From positions 10,628,022 through 10,692,021 of the forward strand of contig NC_064045.1 of the NCBI RefSeq assembly GCF_932526225.1: a stretch of 64,000 nt of DNA, given 5' to 3'. Positions within the stretch are counted from its first letter, which is position 1; each line of letters begins with the position of its first letter. The translations under genes were made by a program, and so were the position numbers. This document shows, in pieces, positions 39,001 to 54,000 of the stretch. The notes beneath the pieces are model-generated. The model was not told the origin of the DNA, did no database searches, and was given only the letters and a program-made list of their open reading frames with translations. This DNA comes from Nematostella vectensis. Lineage: Eukaryota > Cnidaria > Anthozoa > Actiniaria > Edwardsiidae.

Positions 39001-42000
39001 TGGTGAAAGGAGTACTCTGACATTAGTATGTTGATCTACGTGGTGTAGGGAGTACTCTGACATTAGTATGTTGATCTACGTGGTGAAGGGAGTACTCTGG
39101 CATTAGTATGTTGATCTACGTGGTGAAGGGAGTACTCTGGCATTAGTATGTTGATCTACGTGGTATTCTGTGGGTGTAGCAAACATCTTATGTCATCTTA
39201 TGTAGCTTATGTAGTTTGGTGCAAAATTAAATAGCCATCCACAATTCATTTCCGATACTTGAGTAACAATATTCTAATTTAATTGTCTTGGTTACTTGCT
39301 TGAATAAACTGGTGGAAATAAGTGCTTTGTGTGGCTCGATATTGAGCGAACGCGTAGAATGGGGGCAAGCCTGGGCTTCTTTCAATTCTTCTAATGCTTC
39401 AAATATTATGTCTCCCAACAGATCGTGGTGATGGCGACGATGCAGGTGTACAAGTCTGCAGTTGACAAGTTCTTGCCAACGCCGAGCAAATCGCACTACG
39501 TGTTCAACTTACGTGACTTCGCGCGCGTGATGTTCGGCACGCTGCTCGTTCCTTCTACGCACCTGAACGAGGGCGACAAGCTGATTCGGTTGTGGATACA
39601 TGAAGTCTACAGGGTCTTCTATGACAGGTAGGTCGCGTGTACTCCGCGACATTCGCGCGCGTCATGTTTGGCATGCTGCTCGTTCCGCACGCAGCGGACT
39701 GAGGACAACATGTTGATTCGCTTGTGGAAACTCAAAGACTTACAGGTTTTTACCACACGTCAGTCGCGAAGATTCGCGTGGTTGCGTGGCATTCAGGGGC
39801 ACGCTCCCTTTACAGGCCTGATCGCGGGCCTAGTGCGCTCGTCGGTCAATAAACTACGTCTACGTCCCTTGGATTCGCGCGAATTCGCGTCAAGTTTTTA
39901 CCTTTGTATTTGCCACTTAAACGTGCTAATGCGAAGCCGACTCATCTTTCAATAGAATATTAAATATGTGGCGTTAATCTATTGTGTTCTCGTAGGTTAA
40001 TTGATGACACGGACCGCCAGATGTTTTTTGAGGTTATCAAGGACACAATCAAACAGCAATTCAAGCTGGAGATGGACCGACTTGTCGGACATCTCGTTCC
40101 TACTGGACAGAAGCTAAAAGATGAACACATAAGGTGAGCAAGGTTTTTAAAGAGTTGTGACAGGGTGTAAGAAACACATGAGGTGTTAGACTGAGTGATG
40201 ATTTGACAAAGTGCTGGGGGTCGTTTCTCAAAAGTCCTGATAAACCCGGTCACCTGGTAAGCCCCCGATAAACTTTACGGGATTTTCTCAAAACGCCCCT
40301 TATTTTCGGGCCCGGAAAAAATCCCGGTAACTTATGGGAGCTCAAGAGCTCCCGTTTACTTACCAGGAATTACTTTGAATGCGAAAATTGATACCCAAAA
40401 CGATGTTTTACCTTAATATTTCGAGTTGTATTGAATTTTCATCACTTGAGGAAACCATATCACTGCCCGGAAAGAAGTGGGCCAATCACGGCTAACATCA
40501 TTTTATGGGATTCCTTACCAGCCAATCAGGTTTCTTTTCTGTCAAATGATTTGACATTTAGCTGTCACCGTGCGCCTAAAAAAATGTAAACAACTTTGCG
40601 AAGGTATTCACAATTGGGACGCTACCGCAAGCTTTGAGAAACGCTCTTCCTCGCCCGGAAAAATATCGCGAAAACTCTCCCGGTACCCTAACGGGCCCGG
40701 ATATTACCGGGAGTTTTGAGAAACGACCCCCTAGACCGACTTGCCCGACAGAGTCACGTGAGTGCGGTGTTCAAGTGTAACAGGGTGAGTAACATATGAT
40801 GGATGTAAGACTATGAGTGATTAATGCGGAAAAGTATTGGGGCAACTTTCACCGGGCAGAAGCTAAAATTTGATCACATACAAGGATGTAATAAATAGGC
40901 TAATGTTGTAATTAATATTTGATGAAATCTGTAAGGTTCATATTAGGTTGAGAAATAAGTGAGATGTGAAATGGGTGTGGGAGCAACCTCGTGGAAATTG
41001 AACTGGGTGGGGGAGCGACAGCATGGAACTTGAACTGGGTGTGGGAGTGACCTGGTGGAACTTGAAATGGGTGTGGGAGCGACCTGGTGGAACTTCAACT
41101 GGGTGTGGGAGGGACCTCGTGGAACTTGAAATGGGTGTGGGAATGTCTTTGTGGAACTTGAACTGGGTGTGGGAGCGACCTGGTGGAACTTGAACTGGGT
41201 GTGGGAGCGACCTGGTGGAACTTGAACTGGGTGTGGGAACGACCTGGTGGAACTTGAACTGGGTGTGGGAGCGACCTGGTGGAACTTGAACTGGGTGTGG
41301 GAGCGACCTGGTGGAACTTGAACTGGGTGTGGGAGCGACCTGGTGGAACTTGAACTGGGTGTGGGAGCGACCTGGTGGAACTTGAACTGGGTGTGGGAGC
41401 GACCTGGTGGAACTTGAACTGGGTGTGGGAGCGACCTGGTGGAACTTGAAATGGGTGTGGGAGCGACCTGGTGGAACTTGAAGCCCGACTCGCCATGACT
41501 CGACATGGGTGATATGTCGGCACTAAATAAACGTTTTAAAAGTTCCGTGTATTTATTTTTCCCATATACTTGTCACATGTTCGCTTGTTCTATCTCCTCG
41601 ATTAAAACCTTAGATAGAGGAAATTTGCAAACACAGTATAGGGAATAATGTGCGAATACTTTTATACGGCATAACGAAATGATTTGCTTGAAAATCTTCA
41701 AAATCCTAAATATTGTTTTCTTTTTTAATGATAATTCTCAAGCGCTTTAAGACGGGAACTCAAGAGATTTTTTTGATGAGTTTATTATACCTACTCTTGT
41801 AACCATTACACAGTAAAATCCAAAAATAACTCCTTCGTACCGAAAACCTTGAAAAGCGGGCAAAATATGACGTTTAATTCACCAAATCAAGTTGAATTCA
41901 TAAAGACTCTCAACTTATGACAGGTAACCCGAGTTTCAATTCTTTGTTTTTACATTATTTTCGTGTGGTGCATTAATTCTGCGAGTTTTAAATTTTCAAC

Positions 42001-45000
42001 GAACTAGTTTGGACAGCGCGCGCTAATTTTATGACGTCGTTTGCAGGAATGACGTAACAATAAACATTTTCTAATTTCGTTCGGAATCTCTTGAATACTG
42101 CAATCAGCATCTCAAAGCAAAACCAGTTCTCTCAAGCGCAGATTCGCGAAATCACCGAAAGAAGGCCTATGAAAATTAGCACATTGTTGAGGATGCTTCT
42201 CCGTCGACTATTTTGGGGACTTGAGTTGAGTCGATTTGTCGGGCCGATTGTCGGTCAGAGCTTTTGCAAGCTGCGATTTGTCGGGCTTCTGCTTCCGTTT
42301 GTGAAGAGAAAAATCGGGCTTGATAAAAGAACCTGTTGCACTCCTACCCTCTGTTGACCGCCAGGCTGGACTGCGATTTGTTGGGCCCCTGCTTCCGTTT
42401 TTGGTGAGAAAAATCGCGCACAAACAATTTGTTGATTTGCGTCAGATGTATAGAAGCCGGGCCCACATCGAATGAACGTTCACAGAATTATCCGAACAAC
42501 TATGCGCGTGTTAATCGACCTATATAGATGAGCTGTTGCCTTCTTTGTTTAAGAAACGGGCGCATACGTCGTAAAGAAAAGCTTATCACCTTTTGTGACG
42601 GCGTTTGTTTGTTCACACTTATTATGTTGGATGCTATATGTGATTGAAGCCAAATTTGGGAGCAGTCTGGATGCATTTTGTTTTTCATGCCACTTTTTCT
42701 CTATCTTCACATTTCAGGAATCTGTTTTTCGGTGATTACATGGCGCCAGAGTCCCCTGACAAGATCTACGATGAAGTGTCAGACTTGAAAGCCCTCACCA
42801 CGCAGATGGAAGCGTAAGTGAGCTCACCTTCCCTATGTCTTCCCACACCTTTTGCGACGCGCGCATGAAACCGAGTTCAGGTAGAAAAAATTGTAAACAA
42901 GATGGCGAAGTTTGCTCCCTGATCTCGGTTTCACGTGAGCGTCGCAAAGGGTTGTGGGAAAACATGGGTATGGTAAAATTCCATTAAGAAGGACACCCTC
43001 GGGACACATCTCCTCATGAATGGGATCTCCTTAAAAAGGCTGTTAAGATTTACACAGAATGTATCGAGTTTTCTTTTATCAGGACTTTGAAAAATGCCCT
43101 CAATAACGAGTCGTTTGTTTCAAGCGGTTAAAGATTGACTTAAAGAGGGTTTTAATGTATCTTTGAATCATAGCTAATTGAACCCGGTTAATGATGACAC
43201 TCCAAAGATCTTCCTAATTTATTATCATGGTGATGGCAAGAAGATGTATGATGTTTTTTTTTTTATTGGGGGGGGGCTGGAAAGCCTGAGAAGCGTTTCT
43301 GTGGAGTTTCAGCATAGAAAGAACAAAGATCAAGATTTTCGGATCTTCGGTCTTCCTCTGCTGAAACTCTATAGGCTATTATTGTGTGGGTATCTATAAT
43401 CTTTCTTTGTTTGGGGCTCAATTTTGATGTAAATGTATTGCGAGTCTTGGTCCTGTGCTCTCAGTCATCGACTCCTTTTCTTCAGGTATCTAGATGAGTA
43501 TAACCAGATGAGTAAGACTCCCATGTCTCTTGTCATGTTCAAGTTCGCCATCGAACACATCTCTCGGGTCAGCCGGGTCCTCAAACAAGACAATGGTCAC
43601 TGCCTTCTTGTAGGTAAGGTGTCAAGCAACAAAAAAAATGGGTAACGTTATTATAAACCGGAGTCATTGGAAGTCAGTTTTTGATTAATGACCTGTTTGG
43701 TGTGATTATTTAGGTATCGGCGGAAGCGGTCGGCAAAGCGCTACTCGTCTGGCCACCTTCATGGCAGACTACGACTTGTTCCAGATCGAGATTACGAAGA
43801 ACTACACCAAGACTGAGTGGAGAGATGACCTTAAAAAGGTGAGGTTAGACACAGAAGGACGCACAGACAGACACACAGATATACAGATAGGCATGGACAA
43901 ACGATCTGGTAGACACAGATAGACAGACGGACACACAGATAGATAGACACGGCCGGACAGACATATTGACACGGACAGACGGTCGGATAGACAAACGGAC
44001 ACACTGATAGATGCAGAGGGACATACATATAGGCACAGACTGACATGGACAGAAAGACATAGACACAGACGGAGACGCAGATAGGCAGATAGCACAGACT
44101 GACACAGATAGACACGGATGGGCAAACATATAGACACAGTATGACACACAGATAGACACAGACAGACAGTCGAATAGACACAGACTGACACACAGATACG
44201 GACAGACGGTCAGATAGAAATAGACGGACGGATTGGGGACCGACGAAATCCCGAATCATTTTAGGTGTCTGATTAGATGGCCAGATAGATGGATGGATGG
44301 AGAGACAAGCAGACACCCGGATAAAAAGACAAACAGATACAGATTGACAATCGTAAAGCCGGATAGTTGTAAAAATACCCATAGGACCATTACATAAGAA
44401 GATAATCAACTAGACAAAAAAACGGGACTTGTACGTGTCCGTCTCTGTTCTCTCTTTTCTTTTCTTATGAAAAGCCATCCCTAAAACTCTCTTTCCAGAT
44501 GCTGATCAAGGCGGGTGTGGATGGAAAGCCCACGGTCTTCCTGTTCAGCGATAATCAGATCAAGGAGGAGTCGTTCGTAGAGGACATCAATATGATTCTT
44601 AATACAGGTGACGTGCCTAACATCTTCGCTGCCGACGAGAAGGCGGACGTCATTGAGAAGATGCAGACTGTGGCTAGGGTTGAGGTTGGTGTGCGCTTAT
44701 TTGCCATTTTTTTACCGCTGTACCACCGCTTGGAACCCTTAGGGATTTCATTTATATTCCAAATATTAATAACGATCAGGGTTACTTTCGAAATTTCAGC
44801 GAACTTAATAAAGATGCTTTAAAATGTATTATGAGTTTTCTGCCCTGGCCGTTAAGCCTTCTCGGTATATACCTTAGTATATAAAACTCGGGAGCCTCGC
44901 AAAAACAAGCGATTTGATTAGTTGAGAAACTCGGGATAAAATACAATATACACCGAGGTGGATATTTTCCTGCGCCCCGAAATCAAGCAAAATGGCTGGT

Positions 45001-48000
45001 GTAAAAGCCGATTTGCAAGTGTTTCCGAAAAAATAAAATTGCTCTAAAGCTCGTTTTATATACTAAAAAACTATACCATTTCCATTTCGGCTGATAGTGG
45101 CTTTAAAAATATTTCGCCACTATCCACCTCAATGGAAATGGTATAATTGTTAAATATATCATATAGCTGATCTATTTTAATTAAGGCTACAATCGCAAAA
45201 AAAAAACATGTCGTAACCCGTGGTGATTCATGGGTAGGAAATAAGCGAAGCGAATAAGCAAATAAGCGTTACATTAAAACATTACCAGGTTTGCAAATCT
45301 GTACGCTACCCATAAACCACTGCGCTCTTCAACACATGGACTCTCCAAGTGAAACCTTATTTGAAGCAGTGGGTCCGCCATACCTTGAACTCTGTCAAGC
45401 GCGGCCAAACATAGTTAAGCGGTTAGCAGTTGGTAAGATGGCTCAAAATAGAATCTAGCTTAATCATAGTCAGTTTAGTTCACCAGGAGCTCGAGTTATC
45501 CAAGTTCTCAGGAATCCATGGTAGTTTGACACCCGGTCTCATGTTTGAACAGGGTAAGAAGATTGATGCCACACCGCTAGCCATGTACAACTTCTTCATT
45601 GATCGCGTGCGGTGCAACTTGCATGTGGTACTGGCCATGAGCCCTATCGGCGACGCCTTCAGGAACCGACTGCGCATGTTCCCTTCTCTTATCAACTGCT
45701 GCACCATAGACTGGTTCCAGGTAAGAACCTAGAGATTAGGCTGAAATTTGGCATTTAAGCACTCTTTGTATAAGAACCTAATTAGCCTGGAAGGGGAGAA
45801 TAGGTTTTTATTTGAAAAATCACGCTGTTTTGTCAAAATTCTGGTTTACGGTTGATTACAAGAAAGATCATGATGATGATGATGATGATCATAATCATCA
45901 CCATTATCAGCAATAACAGCAAATGGCCGAGAATTCATCGCCTAACTCTTTCCCCAAATTTCTGGCTTGTCCCTTACTATTACCACGCCCTCAACACCAT
46001 AATTCACACAAATCCCTTCACAACCATAGCCAACAAAACAACGCCTTCAACACCATAATTCACACAAATCCCTTCACAACCATAGCCAACAAAACCATGA
46101 CCTCAACACAATAATTCACACAAATCCCTTCACAACCATAGCCAACAAAACCATGACCTCAACACCGTATTTCACACAAATCCCTTCACAACCATAGCCA
46201 ACAAAACCATGACCTCAACACCATAATCCACACAAATCCCTTCACAACCATAGCCAACAAAACCATGACCTTAACTCCATAATCCACACAATCCCTTCAC
46301 AACCATAGCCAACAAAACCATTACCTCAACAACATAATCTACACAATCCCTTCACAACCATAGCCAACAAAACCATGATCTCAACACCATAATTCACAAA
46401 AATCCCTTCACAACCATAGCCAACAAAACCATGACATTAACACCGTATTTCACACAAATCCCTTCACAACCATAGCCAACAAAACCATAACCTCAACACC
46501 GTATTTCACACAAATCCCTTCACAACCATAGCCAACAAAACCATGACCTCAACACCGTATTTCACACAAATCCCTTCACAACCATAGTCAACAAAACCAT
46601 GACCTCAACACCATAATTCACACAAATCCCTTCGCAACCATAGCCAACAAAACCATGACCTCAACACCGTATTTCACACAAATCCCTTCACAACCATAGC
46701 CAACAAAACCATGACCTCAACACCATAATTCACACAAATCCCTTCACAACCATAGCCAACAAAACCATGACCTCAACACCATAATTCACACAAATCCCTT
46801 CACAACCATAGCCAACAAAACCATGACCTTAACACCATAATTCACACAAACCCCTTCACAACCATAGCCAACAAAACCATGACCTCAACACCATAATTCA
46901 CAAAAATCCCTTCACAACCATAGCCAACAAAACCATGACATTAACACCGTATTTCACACAAATCCCTTCACAACCATAGCCAACAAAACCATAACCTCAA
47001 CACCGTATTTCACACAAATCCCTTCACAACCATAGCCAACAAAACCATGACCTCAACACCGTATTTCACACAAATCCCTTCACAACCATAGTCAACAAAA
47101 CCATGACCTCAACACCCTATTTCACACAAAGCCCTTCACAACCATAGTCAACAAAACCATGACCTCAACACCATAATTCACACAAATCCCTTCGCAACCA
47201 TAGCCAACAAAACCATGACCTCAACACCGTATTTCACACAAATCCCTTCACAACCATAGTCAACAAAACCATGACCTCAACACCATAATTCACACAAATC
47301 CCTTCACAACCATTGCCAACAAAACCATGACCTCAACACCATAATTCACACAAATCCTTTCACAACCATAGCCAACAAAACCATGACCTCAACACCCTAT
47401 TTCACACAAAGCCCTTCACAACCATAGTCAACAAAACCATGACCTCAACACCATAATTCACACAAATCCCTTCGCAACCATAGCCAACAAAACCATGACC
47501 TCAACACCGTATTTCACACAAATCCCTTCACAACCATAGTCAACAAAACCATGACCTCAACACCATAATTCACACAAATCCCTTCACAACCATAGCCAAC
47601 AAAACCATGACCTCAACACCGTATTTCACACAAATCCCTTCACAACCGTAGCCAACAAAACCATGACCTCAACACCATAATTCACACAAATCCCTTCACA
47701 ACCATAGCCAACAAAACCATGACCTCAACACCATATTTCACACAAATCCCTTCACAACCATAGCCAACAAAACCATGACCTCAACACCGTATTTCACACA
47801 AATCCCTTCACAACCATAGTCAACAAAACCATGACCTCAACACCATAATTCACACAAATCCCTTCACAACCATAGCCAACAAAAGCATGACCTCAACACC
47901 GTATTTCACACAAATCCCTTTTACAACCATAGTCAACAAAACCATGACCTCAACACCATAATTCACACAAATCCCTTCACAACCATAGCCAACAAAACCA

Positions 48001-51000
48001 TGACCTCAACGCCGTATTTCACACAAATCTCTTCACAACCATAGTCAACAAAACCATGACCTCAACACCATAATTCACACAAATCCCTTCACAACCATAG
48101 CCAACAAAACCATGACCTCAACACCGTATTTCACACAAATCCCTTCACAACCATAGCCAACAAAACCATGACCTCAACATCATAATTCACACAAATCCCT
48201 TCACAACCATAGCCAACAAAACCATGACCTCAACACCATATTTCACACAAATCCCTTCACAACCATAGCCAACAAAACCATGACCTCAACACCGTATTTC
48301 ACACAAATCCCTTCACAACCATAGCCAACAAAACCATGACCTCAACACCATAATTCACACAAATCCCTTCACAACCATAGCCAACAAAACCATGACCTCA
48401 ACACCGTATTTCACACAAATCCCTTCACAACCATAGCCAACAAAACCATGACCTCAACACCATAATTCACACAAATCCCTCCACAACCATAGCCAACAAA
48501 ACCATGACCTCAACACCGTATTTCACACAAATCCCTTCACAACCATAGCCAACAAAACCATGACCTCAACACCATAATTCACACAAATCCCTTCACAACC
48601 ATAGCCAACAAAACCATGACCTCAACACCGTATTTCACACAAATCCCTTCACAACCATAGCCAACAAAACCATGACCTCAACACCATAATTCACACAAAT
48701 CCCTTCACAACCATAGCCAACAAAACCATGACCTCAACAACATAATCTACACAATCCCTTCACAACCATATAGCCAACAAATCCATGACCTCAACAACAT
48801 AATCCACACAAATCCCTTCACAACCATAGCCAACAAAACCATTACCTCAACAACATAATCTACACAATCCCTTCACAACCATAGCCAACAAAACCATGAC
48901 CTCAACAACATAATCTACACAATCCCTTCACAACCATAGCCAACAAAACCATGACCTCAACACCATAATCCACACAAATCCCTTCACAACCATAGCCAAC
49001 AAAACCATGACCTTAACTCCATAATCCACACAATCCCTTCACAACCATAGCCAACAAAACCATGACCTCAACAACATAATCCACGCAAATCCCTTCACAA
49101 CCTTAGCCAACAAAATCATGATCTCGACAATATAATTATCCACACAACCAAAGCCAAAACCATGATCTCGACATCATACGATCATCATCAGATCCTTTGC
49201 AATATTCTAAATCTCCACGCTCATCTCACTGTACACTATACACTTTACAACTGACATGACGGAAAAACCTGGAAAACGCGCAATTCCAGATAGAGAGAGA
49301 AGACAAGAATTTCTTACAATGGCTCTAGGTTCCTTGTATTGCAGAATGATTTTCAAAACACAAATAACGTGAGGCCGAAGTGCACATAACCAGATATTTT
49401 TTCCTTGATCGTCATTGCCCTGTGTATCAATTCAGGGACGAAAAGCTCAAATTTCAATGACACTTTTCAAAAAGTCGCATCAATTTTAAAAAAGTCGCAC
49501 TTGATATTTTGTTTGCTATAAGTACTAAGTACTCAGAGGAATTCTCCGCCTTATTCGATGTGAAATGGGCTTATTTGAAGCGTCACGTCATGTTTTTCCG
49601 TCATGTCTGTACGACTGTAGGCTTGGCCCGAGGACGCGCTTGAGATGGTGGCGAACAAATTCCTAGAAGAGGTGGACATATCTCTCGAGGTGAAGAAGCA
49701 GTGTGTATTCATGTGCAAGTATTTCCACGAGAGCGTCAGGATGTTGTCTGAGAGGTAAGCACATACCTCGCAAGGGTGGAAAGGGACGAAGTCCCTTTAT
49801 GACCCAGGAAAGAAGGGAAAAGAAAAGAATGAAGAACGATGAGAATTTCGTATTTTAAAATTCTGCAATAGTACGACCAGACTGTCGATCCACGTAGGTC
49901 GAATTAAAAAAAGACAGAATGTGCATGTAGCGGTGAAGTCAATTTTCTCGTAAAAATGGGTAGTTATTCAGTTTTCCATCTTTCCTGCAAAAATTGTGCA
50001 AAAGTTACTCCTTCAGCCTACGTAGAACGAACACCTTCACCTTATCTCCTCGACCCTGAAACACCGTCTCGCCCGCTTCGCTGTCGTTGGCCTTGTTAAA
50101 GGCCAATAGCGCTGCAATTTTCTCCATTCCTGCACAATATCCAGTCTTGCCAAGCGTCTGTTTCCATCGGTTAGTTCAAGCGAGCAACTGAGAAATTTTC
50201 AATTAAAGATCGTCAATAATGTATCAGTTTTCTTGGAAATAGTCGTTTTTTAATGTTGACAATAACAAGTAAATGGTTAATTGGGATCCCTATTGGCCTG
50301 GCTAACGCTGACCTTAATCTGTTTCTGCAGATACTACGAGACGCTGCGTCGCCATAATTACGTCACGCCTACGTCATATCTGGAGTTGATTATGACGTTT
50401 AAGACGTTACTGGATATCAAGCGTAATGAGATTCTTGCGCTGAAGAACAGATATCTTACAGGTACTTCCACAGCCACTCACGTTTTCAGCTGAGAAACAG
50501 GTCATTTAGGGAAAGAAAACCAAGAGAAGGCGTTTATGGGACAGGGGGCCCACGTGTAGATATAGAGGAAAAGGGGACTGGGGAGGAGACCATCCCGATG
50601 TGTGCTTTTTTTTCTCTCTGCCTTGTCAAATGTTCTGTTATCTACATAGATTAGCACATCACTTAACAGTTTCGTACAACTTTTGTTCCAATTCTCGCGC
50701 TGTAGACGAAATAGGGAAGGACCCGGGAATGGCCCAGAAGAGCCAATCGTTTTTTTTAAACATAATGCTGCTTGTCAGACAATTGAGGTCTCGGGAGACT
50801 CAGTATATACCTGTGCCATGCAAAGTATTTACTATGCTCTTATACGCATCAGGTCTTGAGAAGCTCGAGTTCGCGGCATCACAGGTTTCCGTGATGCAGA
50901 AAGAGCTAAGCGACCTGCAGCCCGAACTGATCCAGACATCCGCTGAGACCGAGAAGCTTATGGTTAAGATCGAGCAGGATACCGTGGAGGTCGAGGCCAA

Positions 51001-54000
51001 GAAAGAGGTACGTGATTCAGGAAATGGGTTGTAAGGGTAGGATAAAAGAGGAAGGGAAGTAGTAGGGGGTAGATGGCAAAGGTTATAGAGATGCGACGAG
51101 AGAAATGGAGGATCATGAACAAGCAGGATTGCTTGGAGGTCGAGGCCAAGAAAGTCGGTGATATTAGGGGAGAAGAAATAGGCGGTGAAAGGGCGTGGTG
51201 AAGTCAAGAGAATGTTGCACTGAACAATAGACGGAAAACAAGAAAAGGGGTACAGACGAAAAAGATCGAGGACAGGGAAGAGGCATGCCATGGAGGGAAG
51301 AAGGGCGGGTTATGAAGAAGCATGGTGAGATAGATTAATAGAGAGAAAAGATAAGGGGCTAGATTGAGCGTTGGAATAAGGGAATGGTCAGGGTAAAAGT
51401 GAAACAAATTCCGTGTCAAATTCTTGGTCAAGGCGTTCAAAGTTCCCTCTCCTCATCAAACCTTATCATTCTTCTCCAGATTGTGGCTGCAGACGAGGCG
51501 GTAGCCAATGAAGCCGCCGGCGTGGCACAGGGGATCAAAGAGGAGTGCGAAGGGGACCTTGCTGAGGCCCTGCCCGCTCTGGAAGCGGCCCTCAAGGCTT
51601 TGGACACACTCAAGCCAAGTGACATATCCATGGTTAAGTCTATGAAGGTAAGAAACAATAGACAATGAGAGGAAAGTCCATACACAAATGTCCTCTTCCC
51701 TATTTTTATTTTTATTTTATTTTCTTTAGCACAAAATAAAATGGGATACACGCTTTGTTTCTATCTGGCATTGAAATTAAAGATTTTATTTGAACCCAAT
51801 CCGTGGTCAATCTCCAGGCGCAGTGAATAAACCACAAGTCTAAAAACCATTATTTTTACCTACATTAGTCTCCCGCCAGTTGTCTTTTGAGATAGTCACA
51901 CTTCCCTCCCAACGAGGGAGGCTGGGCTAAAAACTCCCTACTTCGCGTGTTTTCTTAGAATCCTCCCAGCGCGGATAATAAGTCACTGTTTTAAAACGTG
52001 TATTTCTTTCTTCCCCCTTGTTTTCTTAGAATCCTGGCGTTGCGCTGGATAAATTACATGTCCCAAAACCTTTTTTCTACCTTATATATTTTTATTTCTT
52101 AGAATACTCCCGGCGCGGATAATAAGTCACTGTTTTAAAACCTGTGTTTTTTTTCTTCCCCCTTGTTTTCTTAGAATCCTGGCGTTGCGCTGGATAAATT
52201 ACATGTCCCAAAACCTTTATTTCTATCTTCTATGTTTTTAGTTCTTAGAATTCTCCCGGCGCGGATAATAAGTCACTGTTTTTAAACCTGTATTTCTTTC
52301 TTCTCCCTGGTTTTCTTAGAATCCTGGCGTTGCGCTGGATAAATTACATGTCCCAAAACCTTTATTTCTATCTTCTATGTTTTTATTTCTTAGAATCCTC
52401 CCGGCGCGGATAATAAGTCACTGTTTTTAAACCTGTATTTCTTTCTTCCCCCTGGTTTTCTTAGAATCCTGGCGTTGCGCTGGATAAATTACATGTCCCA
52501 AAACCTTTATTTCTATCTTCTATGTTTTTATTTCTTAGAATCCTCCCGGCGCGGTGAAACTAGTAATGGAAGCCGTCTGCATAATGAAGAGTGTGAAACC
52601 CGAGCGCAAACCCGACCCATCGGGATCCGGGCGCATGATCGAGGACTACTGGGGGTCGTCTCAGAAAATTCTAGGAGACATGAAATTCCTGGACTCGCTC
52701 AAGGCGTATGACAAGGATAACATCCCTGTACCAGTCATGAAAAAGATCCGAGAAAAGTGAGTGCTTAATTACCATGTAGCAGACTTTAAGGACTCATACA
52801 AAATACTGCACTAAGAAATCACTTGCGTTTTTGAGTGGTAAACGCCCGCCAAAATAAACACAGATATGATTTGTAAGAGCTGAATAAGTGTTGCTATTTT
52901 GCCGCCAAAAGCCGGAGCTTGCACGAGTTTGCCATCCAAAAAGTCATGTGATTTGCTAGTTCAAGTCGCCTACTGAAGGTTGTAAGCGCCAATCCACCCA
53001 CGAGCCAACCTTCATTATGATATCTTTAAAGATCTTTAAATCTTTGTATATTTCACTGTTTAAAAATCATTGTCATAACAAATAGAAAGCTTTAATAAAT
53101 GCGGTTAAGTTTTGTTAAATTGTCATGAAATGCTAACTTGAAAGGGTCGAAATTCGGTGATACTTTTATTCAGTGTCGCTCTCATCCGATGGAAAAAAAG
53201 TATCTAAAAAGTAAAGTAGATTGTTAGTCAACATTAAAAGAAATCAACAAAATAATAAGTATTTTGTGTGATTTTTCATCCTAATGATCAGCTTAAAAAG
53301 AAGTCTCATTTAAGGCCATAATGGCGTAACTGGAAGAACGTTTCTCTGTATTACTTTTCTTTCAACAGTTCCATAAATAAGTCTCATGGTGTCATACATG
53401 AATTGTATTGCGGGTGATAAAGTTAACTAGTTAACTACATTATTTGGCGGGGTCAATAGGCTGTTGAAAAAGATTCACTTCTCCTGTGGGGTGTCTGATT
53501 AAAAAGTTTGTCTGCTTTTAGGTACGTAACAAACCCGGAGTTCAATCCGGACAACATTCGGACAGTATCGTCTGCTTGTGAGGGTCTGTGCAAGTGGGTA
53601 CGAGCCATGGAGGTCTACGACAGAGTGGCTAAGGTACATGCGCGTCCTTCAGTGGAGGTCTTTTGTAGCGCTTATAACAATGAACTGAGTCGCTAAGGTA
53701 CATGTGCGTACTTCAGTGGAGGTCTTTTGTAGCGCTTATAACAATGAACTGAGTCGCTAAGGTACATGTGCGTACTTCAGTGGAGGTCTTTTGTAGCGCT
53801 CATAACAATGAACTGAGTCGCTAAGGTACATGTGCGTACTTCAGTGGAGGTCTTTTGTAGCGCTCATAACAATGAACTGAGTCGCTAAGGTACATGTGCG
53901 TACTTTAGTGGAGGTCTTTTGTAGCGCTTTTAACAATGAACTGAGTCGCTAAGGTGCATGTGCGTACTTCAGTGGAGGTCTTTTGTAGCGCTTTTAACAA

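Noticed and set aside
37540-39165. CRISPR-like regular 40-bp array
   Set aside because: Units are contiguous with no unique spacers, and the host is a eukaryotic intron. The same holds for the 37-bp and 64-bp arrays.
40943-41523. Minus-strand proline/serine frames of 142 and 187 codons
   Set aside because: Shadow of the 32-bp array (three units = 32 codons).
43802-44409. Minus-strand cysteine/valine-rich frames of 104-192 codons
   Set aside because: Low-complexity gacagacaga repeat read in three frames; no protein-like composition.
45430-45552. Extension of exon 49 upstream in frame
   Set aside because: The frame is open, but exon 48 (VARVE) joins GKKIDATPL at the acceptor tttgaacag in phase; the extra residues have no dynein similarity.
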